DNA from: Epiperipatus broadwayi
Taxonomy: Eukaryota > Onychophora > Udeonychophora > Euonychophora > Peripatidae
NCBI GenBank assembly: GCA_028023455.1
Contig: JAQFVV010000072.1
Location: forward strand, 4,360,501-4,424,500
Direction: 5' to 3'
DNA: 64,000 nucleotides
This document shows, piece after piece, positions 10,143 to 20,262 of the stretch. The notes under the pieces are model-generated. The model was given only the letters and a program-made list of their open reading frames with translations. It had not been told where the DNA came from and searched no databases. The translations under genes were made by a program, and so were the position numbers. How positions within the stretch are numbered: the stretch's first letter is position 1; each line of letters opens with the position of its first letter.

Positions 10143-11719
10143 ATTATATTTATTTTGTTTAATATTATATATATATATATGTGTGTGTGTGTTAATCTTC
10201 ATGTTTATCAAATTGTCTGGATTTAAATCCATCTAAAATCTTGGATTAGAGATAAAAAAGAACTCCTGTTTATTTATAAGTGAACTAAAAACAAAAATGC
10301 TATTATGGGATACTAGAGCAAATTTGTTTAGCTTAAGGAGACTTAATAGGAATTGGTAGTTACCTAGCAACATTAGTGCTATTTTTTTTCTCTAGAAATC
10401 ACTTGAAATTAAACCGCACATTTCTTTTTTATATATGTATATGGATGTGTATATATTTGCAGCATATTCTTGCTGGTTAAAATACAACTGTTAGTTTAAT
10501 TATCACTTTTAAAATCTTTTCCTCTTTCTTTTTATTGTTCTCTTTTTATTTACTAACTCTAACAATTCTATGCTGTAAAAAGTAATTCTAGCCTTCTTTC
10601 ATACTTGTGAAAACCTCAGTTTGATATCTAAAATTCTTGAAGGTAATAATTTAAAAACTAATTCAAGGCCGTTTGCTGATCTACTAAAGATAACTGAACT
10701 GTAAAAGAAAAATGTAATACATTTATCCACTTTAAAAATTATCAAATCGTTGCGAGATTTCCAATAGAAAATTTTGAAAGTATAAATAATAAAATTTGAG
10801 ATTTAAAAAAAATTGAAGTCAAATCAGTCATTTATATTAATATATATATATACTGAAATAAATAGAAGCAATCTGGTCTCATCGCCTGTTACATGTGTAA
10901 AGTAAAAAATAAAATGCAGTTTAGATGAGGAGAGCATGGTTAGAAGTTAGATGGTAGAATTAATATTGGTGATATCACTAAGACAAAATATTATAAGTTT
11001 TATATGGGAGTCATAGTCATTTAAGCAATCGTACTTGACTTTAAACTAATTTATGTAAAGTTTATTTGAAGAAAAGGAGTGCGATTTTGATATTAGAATT
11101 AGTTATAACTGTCCATCCATCATTTGATAATTTTGCATGCAGGAGTTAAGATCGGCGATAGCAATTAGATATTTAAACATATGTATTAATACATATATGT
11201 AGACTCGGTGAAGATAATTTTTGGACTGATGAACCAACTTAATTTTATTCTTATACTATCTTATGGGCACATTGGATTAAAAGTCTGGAGAAGATATTGG
11301 TCCATTGTATACTACAAAATGAAATAATGGGTAAAACCAGAGAAAACGACAGAAATTATCATGGTAAGTTTTGATAAATATAAGTCTTTTTAAAAAAATA
11401 GATTTTAGAAAAAAATTCATTACAAAAACATGTGTACCATTATGTTAAAAATACCATTTTAGAGAGAAATGTATAATTTATAAGATGATATATCCTATTC
11501 ATGTGTAGCGCAAATTTTTTCACTATGTTTATTGAAAGACAAATTCATTCTAGATATTAGAATGCAGACAGAATGAAAAATCAATCAGAAATTTTAAAAA
11601 TAAAAGAAATAGTTACTATATCATTGAATCATAAAAACTGAAATAGAAAAAAAAAAGTTATTATTAATATAATTTTTTTTTTATAAAATAAAAATGTCAA
11701 TTGAATTAAAAAATAACTC
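10143..11719. other. AT-rich stretch, no gene seen
   Basis: About 1.6 kb of AT-rich DNA with a short (TA)n-(TG)n tract near 10168-10192. No domain-bearing frame and no clear repeat arm. Confidence 0.5.
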
Positions 11720-11830
11720 ACCCACAACTTTCCATACAATAATGCCACCTAGTGAAAACCTTAGTAATCAATGGATGCATGATTATTAAGGCTTACACTG
11801 GGTGGCATTACGGTATGATGAATTCGCTAC
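11720..11830. repeat. short foldback FB10 related to the ends of FB7
   Basis: The left half contains CCATACAATAATGCCACC, close to the FB7 terminus CCATACAGTATTGCCACC. The right half reads GGGTGGCATTACGGTATG. Between them lie CCTTAGTAATCAATGG and ATTAAGGCTTACAC. It looks like a deletion derivative of the FB7/26 kb family without the hammerhead-like part. Confidence 0.65.
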
Positions 11831-13012
11831 TGTTATTAGCAGTTTGTGTAATCATAGGAAATGATGATCATGTGATGTTTTGGTAGTCCATCTCCTGTCA
11901 ATGATAAATACTAATGAAATGACAGTTTAAAAAACAATGGATATATATTTCTACAACCTTTTGGATTGAGGACAAAGTAAGAAGATGAAGGAAATTGAAA
12001 AATTTTAAATGTGTGTCAAATGGATCACTAGTTTACTAGACATAACGATTCATGAAAAGTAAATTATTATTATGAATCAGATTCTTCGTAAAAAGGGAAA
12101 AATTAAATTAAAAAAATTCAAAGGCTAAATCCTTCTCAGACAAAAAGATTTTTTTCTGAAGTCACTGAATAAAATATATATATATATATATACTAAATAA
12201 ATGCAAACCAATGCTAATAAACTTTAATAGCACTATCTATATTTGAAAACATGAAGTCTGCTTACTCTTATAATTATAATGGTCTAATCTACAGCAGATG
12301 AAAGTGGATTAATTATCTGTAACATGGATTACTAGGATAATATGGGACTTGCATTAATATAGTGAGCCTTTGGAGCTCTAGATATTTTTATATATAATAA
12401 ATTAAAATATCTTTTTTTTAAAGTGCCATCTATATACTATATAATAACATATCCATTGTTACATGTTAAAAAAAATCAATCTCCACCAAACCTGTTTCAG
12501 ACTCAACTATCCTGATTCAATTACTATGGCAGAAGTTAAAACTCACACCAACATAGCAGTTTAATCTGTTTAAACATCAATTATATGATCAATTTGATAT
12601 CAATGTTTGGCCCTTCAATTTAGTGGTTTCAAATTCATTTCACCAAAACTCACACACAAACAAGGCAGAGCTGTATAAACATTCCCCTCCAAACTCATCG
12701 CATGAACAAGTCATTATCTAACTAGGTAAAATAAACAAATCAATAGCATTATAAATAATATAAAAAGTAATGTTGAATTAATATCAATTCTTTGAAGTGG
12801 CATCAACAAATATGTTTGACATGGGATTGGTTTTCTCTCATAAGCTGCACAAGCATAATTGAATGCATAACACATGCAAAGATTGGCTGATGATGTCATT
12901 AGTGTAGCATATAGTTTGTAAATGATTACTTCAATGTTTCAATATATATAGTTTGACTAATTTGCTTATATTTATATGTGTAAATCTATTATTATAAGGT
13001 GCTGAAAACTTT
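11831..13012. other. no gene seen
   Basis: AT-rich DNA with a short (AT)n tract near 12173-12192. The minus-strand frame 12714-12899 has no recognisable features. Confidence 0.5.
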
Positions 13013-13156
13013 GAAATTATTCAAACAGAAGTCAATCTCTGATAATGTGCTATTTCTTAAATATAAATTTCCACACTCTCAGCATGGGTGAGTGCATGGA
13101 AATTTGTATTTAAGAAATAGCGCATTATCGGAGATTGACTTCCGTTTGTATAATTT
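13013..13156. repeat. foldback palindrome FB11
   Basis: Arms of about 68 bp (13013-13082 and 13090-13156) with a very small loop. Landmarks are GAAGTCAATCTCTGATAATG against CGGAGATTGACTTCCG and TATTTCTTAAATA against TATTTAAGAAATA. A few mismatches are present. Confidence 0.85.
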
Positions 13157-13194
13157 CTTATATATATATATAAATTATTCTAAATTCCACATTA

Positions 13195-13450
13195 AACAAA
13201 ACTAGCTAAAGAAAATAAACTCTATAATACAACCAATAGTTTTCCTGCCATGATTGACTTTTCCAATGCAAAGGGGGGATAAAAACAGACCCCAAATTCA
13301 AAATTAACCAAGACAAACCCAATCAAGAGTTTCCCTGCTAATGGAGACTTCTCCAATGCAATGTCTTAGTCTGCTTTGCAAGGAAACATTTGGTTGAGTT
13401 TATCTTTTTTATCTAGTCTTGTTTACTTTTGAACTTGGAGCATATATACA
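13195..13450. repeat. degenerate direct and inverted repeats
   Basis: Two imperfect direct repeats (13238-13274 and 13329-13363) share TTTCC-TGC and TTCTCCAATGCAA-type strings. The flanks AACTAGCTAAAGAAAATAAACT and TTTATCTAGTCTTGTTTACT are weakly inverted. This is probably an eroded palindromic element. Confidence 0.4.
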
Positions 13451-13796
13451 AATAATCTATTAATGCTATTTATTTAGCCCTTTATAAAAAAATGTGAAAA
13501 CTCAGCCATAAACACAGCAAATATTAAGGAGACTTTAATTAAATTAACAGTAAAATTTACATTCAAATTTTATTTTCAAACTGAGCATTGTGAGTATACT
13601 TAAATGGAAACTAAGTTGCTACATTTCTTGTAATCTTAACTGATCTCCTGAGTAGCTGATGATGACAGATTTGATTGACAGAAATATGTACCCTTAAGAG
13701 GTTAATTGATTTTCATCAAATGTGACTACATATAAGACCACAAATTTCTATAGCAGGCATAAATAAATAATATTAATAGATTGCATATTTATGTAA

Positions 13797-14161
<365 letters not shown>

Positions 14162-14162
14162 T

Positions 14163-16073
14163 TAACTAGCTGGTAGAAAAAAGCAGCAATTGACCAATAA
14201 AATTTCTACTGAGACTAGAGAATTTATGAAGAAAAGAAGGAATATGAAGATATACAAAAATGATGCATTAAAAAGAATTGAATATCTCGAATTTTGTAAA
14301 ATGGTGCAGAAAAGAGTTGAAAATGATATAAGAAAGTATAATTGTGAACTAGCAAGGTAAGCTGTAGAAGAAAATAAAAGTCTTAAGAATGTAAAACAAC
14401 ATTTTGGTATTGGTAGGAAATTTATATCTGCAATAAGAAAAAAAGATGGAATTATTACTAAAAGGAGAGATGACATCATGAAATTGGTAGAAGATTTTTA
14501 TCAAGAATTATATAGTAATAAAGAACAAGTACCTCCTATATCTATTACATCTTTCGAATTGCCCAGAATTTTAAATGAAGAAGTGAGACACACAATTAAA
14601 TATATGAAGAAGGGAAAGGCTCCAGGTAATGATGGAATTATAATTGATATATTAAAAGAAGCAGGTGAAGAAATAGAAAAATTTTTAGCAAAGTTATATA
14701 CCAAATGTCTAAATGATAAAGATGTACCGGATGATTGGAAGAATGAAGTAATAATATTAATATTTAAAAAAGGTGATAAAGAATATATTAGAAATTACAG
14801 ACCTATCAGCCTTTTATCAGTTTTATATAAAATTTTTACCAAGATAATTACAACCCGTCTACAGAGAACATTGGATTTCCACCAACCAAGAGAACAAGCT
14901 GGATTTAAAAGTGGTTTTAGTACAGTAGATCATATCCAGGTATTGAGAGAAGTTATAGAAAGGACAAATGAATATGAGTTGTCATTATGTTTTGGATTTG
15001 TAGATTATGAAAAGGCATTTGATTCTATAAACATTTCTTCAGTGATTAAAGCATTGGATCATCAAGGTATAGATCCAGGATATTGTCATATTTTGAAGAA
15101 TATTTATAAAAATGCAACAGCAACAATTAGATTACATAATGATACTGGGAAAATCAACATTGAGAAAGGTGTAAGACAAGGTGACTCCATATCTCCAAAA
15201 CTTTTTACAGCAGTGCTGCAAGAAGTATTTTGTGGATTAAAATGGGAAACTAAAGGAGTGAAAGTAAATGGAGATTATTTAAGTCATTTAGATTTCACAG
15301 ATGATGTAGTTGTTTTTGCAAATAATGCTTCAGAGCTGCAGGATATGTTGCAGGAATTATCAGATGAAAGTAGGAAAGTAGGACTAAAGATAAATGTTAA
15401 AAAGACTAAAGTAATGTTTAATCGATTTGCTCAAAATATGAAAATAAAGATTGATTATGATGAATTAGAAGAAGTTAACAGTTACAAATACCTTGGTCAG
15501 ATTATTAATACAGATGGAAACATAATGGAAGAAATTAATCACAGAATTAAACTTGGTTGGAGTGCTTTTGGTAGAAATAACTTGATACTAAAAGGAAATA
15601 TGCCTATGTGGTTCAAAAGGAAGGTTTTTAACAAATGTGTTTTACCAGTTCTTACTTATGGATCTGAGACTTGGACACTTAATAGAAGAGCAATACAGAC
15701 ACTTCAGACCACTCAGGGAAGTATGGAGAGATGTATGTTGGGAGTAACAAGAAGAGATCGAAAACGCAATGTAAGGGTAGGAGAACAAACGGGTGTTACT
15801 GACCTCGTTGAAAAAATTAAAAGATTGAAGTGGAGTTGGGCTGGACATATTGCTAGAAGAGATGATAATAGATGGACAATTGAAATTTTAAACTGGATTC
15901 CAAGAGATTGTAAAAGACCCAGAAAGAGACCACATGTGAGGTGGATGGATGAAATAAGAAAGTGTGCAGGGGTGGTGTGGAGAAGAGAAGCTGAAGATCG
16001 GAGAAGATGGATTAAACTTGGAGAGACCTTCATCCTGCAGTGGATTGATAATGGTTGATGATGATGATGATAT
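14163..16073 (+). mobile_element. 5'-truncated RTE-clade LINE (non-LTR retrotransposon)
   Basis: The insertion runs from the end of the poly-T tract to a (GATGAT)-type tail at 16056-16073. It retains the linker, the reverse transcriptase and the C-terminal region. The apurinic-type endonuclease expected upstream is missing, as is usual for 5' truncation during target-primed reverse transcription. Shorter 3' fragments of the same family lie at 1509-2081 and 27466-27897, so the family has been active repeatedly here. No clear target-site duplication could be defined because the left flank is low-complexity. Confidence 0.88.
14170..16058 (+). pseudogene. RTE-type reverse transcriptase, endonuclease part missing
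   Basis: An open frame runs from ATG 14478 to 16058 (526 residues). It continues upstream in the same frame to about 14170, interrupted by one TAA at 14358-14360, so the internal ATG is not the native start. Visible reverse-transcriptase landmarks are KAPGNDGI (about residue 47), NYRPISLLS (106), REQAGFKSGFSTVDH (138), motif A FVDYEKAFDS (174), motif B GVRQGDSISP (231), motif C FTDD (273-276) and KYLGQIINTDG. Motif C carries T where this clade normally has A (FADD), while both aspartates remain. The C-terminus has the basic RW-rich block typical of RTE proteins. It copies its own RNA by target-primed reverse transcription in intact relatives. Here it lacks the endonuclease and is probably inactive. 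Confidence 0.88.
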
Positions 16074-16080
16074 ATTAACA

Positions 16081-16205
16081 AAGAAATCAAGTCACATGTC
16101 ACATGAACTAATTTAACAAGTATTGTATTTGCGAGCTCTATATATATATATGTATTACAAAGAAATCAAGTCATATATCACATGACCTAATTTAACAAGC
16201 TTATA
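16081..16205 (+). repeat. two tandem copies of dispersed motif RM1
   Basis: AAATCAAGTCACATGTCACA (16085) and AAATCAAGTCATATATCACA (16162) are each followed by TGA(A/C)CTAATTTAACAAG. The second copy runs into AAGCTT, the block found at the ends of the FB2/FB5 foldbacks. This is a remnant of that family. Confidence 0.7.
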
Positions 16206-17939
16206 TATGCGCGTGTGTGTACAAAGTGAAAACATATTTGCATATATATGGTAATTTTATCATAACATCTGAAAATATAATTTTCCAAAATTAAAAAAAG
16301 TAATTTAATGTACTTTTAGTTAAGTTATAAGAAAAAATTATGTTATTTTTTATATTTATTAGCATTATTATTTTGAAAATGCATAATTTGATTAAATACA
16401 TACATAATTAAAAAGATAAAATTATATTTTTTAAAATATAAAATTCCATATACCAAAAATAGCTGTTCTTTTTAACATGTAATAAAAGATGTGATTAAAA
16501 TGTAAATGTAATATTTAAAATTTCATAGAATCTTTACATTTCAAATCTCTAAAGGTAAGTTAGCTTTTTTATAATAGTATTTTGTTAAAATTTTGCCTCA
16601 AATCAAAATAGAAAAAAAAAAGGAAAGAAAACCTACAAATATGTAGACTAATTAGAATCTGCAGGATAAATTTATATTAAAATGAGATTTCATCTCAGAT
16701 GCAAAACATTTACAAATTTTTAGTGTGTGTGTAAATATATTAGTTATACCTCGAGAAAAATTTAAATTTAAATAGCCAAGCAACTCACAAACTTGTCAGT
16801 TTCAAATCTATTTAATTGAGACAACTCACTGATGACGTTTTAAGCTTAAATACTCAAAAAAACATTAATTTCAAGTTTATTTGATACTTATGAGAAGTAT
16901 CTCACATATACGAACTTTCAACTTTAAATAATTCATTTCAAAGGTGAAATCTCTCCACTGTATTTTCCTATCTGGTTACAGCATGTATTCTCACCTAGTT
17001 AATTAATAATGGTTAATGATAATATTTATGATTAATTCTTTCTAACCTTATTTTTTTGCTAAAGTAATTGGTTTCTCAATTATGGACTAATATTGCACAA
17101 TAGTCAGGTTAGTATTGAGAATACTGCCTAAATACAATCTTCGTATAACATCAAAATTTAAGTTACTTCAAGTTATAGATATGGCAGAATAATAGAATAA
17201 AACCTACACTGCTCTGCTTTCTGGTTTATTTATTGTATGCACATATATTCCAAATTTTCACCTCTCAACTCAAATTTGTTACCAAATAACACACAATAGT
17301 GCCCAAACCCTTACTACCCCTTCCTCATACATGCATTTATAAATAACTTTTGCACTTAAGATAAACTAGAAATAATACACCCATAAACTTCTTTTCCCAT
17401 GGTGACAATTTGATAACTTTGTCCATATCACTCTCATGCAAGATAGCAACTGATTTCTATTCACTTTTAACATTTTGTGGAAGTTAAATAATCATTGCAC
17501 TAGATATATATTTTTGACTTTTTTGTCATCAATCTCTTATCAATCCAATCACATCACGTGTCTATGAATGCAGCAAGATTACTCTTTTTATCATATCATT
17601 TTAAAAACAACTTTCATTAATCATATTTGGAATGGCACAGAGACACATACAGCTCTGTGTTAATATGTATACCACTATATATATAATAGTCACTGTATGA
17701 TATTCCTAAAGTTCAAACTATAGAAGATAAATCTAAATTGAAGATTATCAGCATTTATCTTGTCTACCTGGCAAGCAGAACATTTTATATAAGCAACTTG
17801 TATATGAGGACAATCTATTTGCATACACATGCAGATGATGGAAACTTGACATTGATAGAATTCATCAAGCATACATATTATCTATAATTTTCTTCTTCTT
17901 TCTTCTTTTCTTATGTATTGATTTCTATATGTACATATC
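16206..17939. other. no gene seen
   Basis: AT-rich DNA without a recognisable coding domain. CTCACTGATGACG near 16825 resembles one hammerhead core, but no GAAA partner follows. The minus-strand frame 17690-17872 is short and unsupported. Confidence 0.5.
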
Positions 17940-18120
17940 TTACCATTTCTAACTTTGTTATACACTTCAATAATACTATTTTTTTATGTATTAATTGTAT
18001 GATTATATATTTGGATAGTGTAGCTCTGATGATGACTGCAGGACAGTCGAAACTGTAAGAATGAAAGTTTTTATATTAAAATAGTATTGTTGAAGTATAT
18101 AAAAAAGTTGGAAATGGTAT
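17940..18120. repeat. foldback FB13 with a hammerhead-like core in the loop
   Basis: Arms of about 43 bp (17940-17983 and 18077-18120) pair TACCATTTCTAACTTT with AAAGTTGGAAATGGTA and CACTTCAATAATACTATT with AATAGTATTGTTGAAG-type sequence. The region between them holds CTGATGA (18026-18032), a 5-bp stem II GACTG/CAGTC, and GAAA (18049-18052). A GUA position follows. Stem I pairs at only two positions, so the ribozyme fold is incomplete. Related to the unit in FB8 and at 52.73 kb. Confidence 0.75.
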
Positions 18121-18764
18121 ATTATCTATACATATAGTCTATTATTTATTTGTATAGATACACAGCCAAAAATAATGTAGGATGATAAAAAAAAAAATCA
18201 TAGGAATATACATATACAATGGCAAGTGATTTAACCATTAACTGAGATAAATAAAATTTATTTTCTTTTTGGAATTTATACCTCTAAATTTGGTTTTCTT
18301 TATAGACTTGTTTGATCTAACATACTGGTCAAATTTTTCTTTACATCCTCAGAATTGTTATGTTAATTACAGATGTAAAACCAAATGTTTAAATTATAAT
18401 CAATAATCCGAGCATACTTTAGTCCTTAGGGAAGTATCTACAAATAAAAAAAAACCATCACAATGATAAAAGAGTGTGGGTTGGGGCAGACAAAATGTAA
18501 ATTTAATTTCAGTTGAGTGCTGGAATGTGACTATCTCTCATGTGATTAGAGAGATAAAATAATGAAGAAACTGAATAAGTGTACTTGTAAAAGTTTAGCT
18601 TTTCAGATACTTTATTTCTCTTTATGGAAAAGTAAAATTTAATCATAATAATTAAGTAACAATCAGTTAATTCTAAAATACAAACTAATGCATTAATGAG
18701 AAAAATATAAAAAAGCTGAAAGTTGCATATTTTAAAGAAAAAAAGAGGATACTTAAATTATTAA

Positions 18765-18998
18765 TCTGGGCAGTGATGAAAATGTTGCATTCACTGCTAA
18801 TTTTGCAATTTAAAGTATGATGTGATGTCATGCAAGAATTCTGGCATGATTAATCAATGTCAGGTGTACATGTCTTTGCTGTCCAGCTTTAATTGTGGAT
18901 GATTGACATCGATTAGTCATGCCAGCATTTTTGTATGATGTCACACCATATTTTAAAATGTAAAATTAGCAGCAAAAGCAGCATTTTCACCACTTCCT
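18765..18998. repeat. foldback palindrome FB14
   Basis: Arms of about 100 bp (18765-18866 and 18903-18998). Landmarks are GTATGATGTGATGTCATGCA against TGTATGATGTCACACCAT, TCTGGCATGATTAATC against GATTAGTCATGCCAGC, and CACTGCTAATTTTGC against the right-hand mirror. The loop is about 35 bp. Non-coding. Confidence 0.8.
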
Positions 18999-19204
18999 GG
19001 ATTAAAACACAAGTACCAAAAGAAAAAAAAAGGAAATCAGAGTTCATAAGGTTAGAAATAAAAAGAGCCATATATCACATGACTCAATTTTTTAACTTTA
19101 TAAATAAAAACAAAGAGCTTTGCTAATTGCTCTAACAAGATTTGTTGATAAAATTCTAGCAAGAGAAAGCATTTAGAGTATCTTTATCAGAAACCACGCC
19201 CAAA

Positions 19205-19246
19205 CCCAGATCAATGGTTTCATGCTTTGGTACTCCTCAGTGAGGC
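19205..19246 (-). ncRNA. hammerhead-like motif, left repeat of FB15
   Basis: On the minus strand the core CTGAGGA (19234-19240) is intact, with G at the free position N7, and GAAA (19218-19221) is intact. Stem II is GUAC-CAAA-GCAU, with one A/C mismatch and one G-U. Stem III keeps A-U and one C-G but has a C/A mismatch. Stem I forms A-U, C-G, U-G, C-G. Combined with the right copy, the consensus stem II would be GUGC-CAAA-GCAC directly against the core. Partly eroded. Confidence 0.45.
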
Positions 19247-19257
19247 GCTAGTGTCTG

Positions 19258-19993
19258 AAGCAATTCAAGGAGAAATGGGATGGTCAAGTTTTTATATGAG
19301 AGATGCAAAAAGTAAAATGAAAATGTTTGGTAGGTTGCAGTTTATGGATAGTAAAAGAATAGCCAAAATAGTGTTTAATTGAGTTATGAGTAAAGGGCAG
19401 ATAACAAGATGGGTGAGAAAGGTAATGCGGTATGCAAAAGATTTGGATAAAGATTTTATATCAGTATACTTGTATAAAGAGTGGGATGATTGTGTTGTGA
19501 GGATTGTTGAGTGTTATAGTGGTAAGGAATGGGATAAAAGAATAGAAGCATTAATAAAAAATAGGGAGTTGGAGAGATGGAGAACTAGTATGGAGGGTAA
19601 GAAGAGTTTAAATATATATAGAAGTAAATGGAATATTGGATGCGAGTTAATTTATGATAATAGTAAGGAAAGTAGTTTATTGTTTAAGGCTCAAATGGGA
19701 TCTTTAACAACAAGAGAATATACATGTAAATGGGACCCTATGGGTAATTTAGTATGCAAATTGTGTAAGGAAGGTATAAAAAATATTAGGCATCTGTTGA
19801 TTGAATGTAAATGCTCGAAAGCAGAAAGGGTACAGATAATGAAGTTATGGGAGAATAGGTATGAACAAAGTGACTATACAGAAAGTGAGTTATTAGTTTT
19901 TATGCTGGGTTTGTGAAAAGATAAGGGGGATTTAGATATAAAGGCCATAGAGTTGACAAAGATTATGTTGTGGAAATGGGATGGGGCAGAATA
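19258..19993 (+). pseudogene. C-terminal domain of a LINE reverse-transcriptase polyprotein inside a TIR element
   Basis: One frame runs from about 19258 to 19916, interrupted by a single TGA at about 19381, so the ATG at 19386 (176-residue frame) is probably not the native start. The upstream part reads IQGEMGWSSFYMRDAK and MFGRLQFMD, as in the region following the palm of many non-LTR reverse transcriptases. The downstream part has a CKLCKEG..NIRHLLIEC zinc-knuckle-like motif (C-x2-C-x7-H-x4-C) near residues 124-142, typical of the C-terminus of LINE ORF2 proteins. After the stop at 19914 the frame remains partly open (KWDGAEYGKT). The reverse-transcriptase catalytic core is absent. Base use is GT-rich compared with the flanks. 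The LINE clade is not clear and differs from the RTE at 14 kb. Why it sits between inverted repeats is unexplained. Confidence 0.65.
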
Positions 19994-20113
19994 TGGGAAG
20001 ACTTAGAGTGGAGAATGGAAAATAAAGGGGCTAAAAGGTTTATCTGGGAATAATTGCTGAGATATTCTTGACTTCATTTAAGGAGAAGCCAAATACATCA
20101 CATCACATTAGTA

Positions 20114-20156
20114 CCTCCTGAGGAGTGCCAAATCACAAAACCATTGGTCTGGAGTT
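20114..20156 (+). ncRNA. decayed hammerhead-like motif, right repeat of FB15
   Basis: CTGAGGA (20118-20124), stem II with GTG pairing CAC, then AAAA (20137-20140) instead of GAAA. G12 is therefore lost. Stem III is A-U, C-G, C-G and ends at UC. Stem I is weak at its first pair. Probably inactive. Confidence 0.35.
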
Positions 20157-20262
20157 TGGGCGTGGTTTCTAATAGAGATATTTTAAATGCCTTCTCTTGC
20201 TAGAATTTTATCAACAAAGCTTATTAGAGCAATTAGCAAAGCTCTTTGTTCATAAAGTTAGT

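Larger units (their letters stand above)
19094..20262. mobile_element. 1.2 kb terminal-inverted-repeat element FB15
   Basis: Terminal inverted repeats of about 140-160 bp (19094-19246 and about 20103-20262) surround about 860 bp. Matching blocks are AACAAAGAGCTTTGC against GCAAAGCTCTTTGTT, TTGATAAAATTCTAGCAAGA against TCTTGCTAGAATTTTATCAA, and AAACCACGCCCAAAC against GTTTGGGCGTGGTTT. Each repeat holds a hammerhead-like motif. The interior encodes the C-terminal part of a LINE-type reverse transcriptase rather than a transposase. An RM1-like string (ATATCACATGACTCAATTTT) lies just outside on the left. It resembles FB16 and the repeats at 58.6-59.1 kb. Confidence 0.82.

Noticed and set aside
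13651-13690. Hammerhead-like CTGATGA...GAAA near 13.66 kb
   Set aside because: The bases between the two cores (TGACA...TGACA) are a direct, not an inverted, repeat. There is no stem II, and stems I and III do not form.
14162-16102. Minus-strand frames over the LINE (105, 67, 68 and 129 residues)
   Set aside because: They are antisense shadows of the reverse-transcriptase frame.
16815-16860. CTCACTGATGACG resembling the first hammerhead core
   Set aside because: No GAAA follows at a suitable distance and no stem II is possible.
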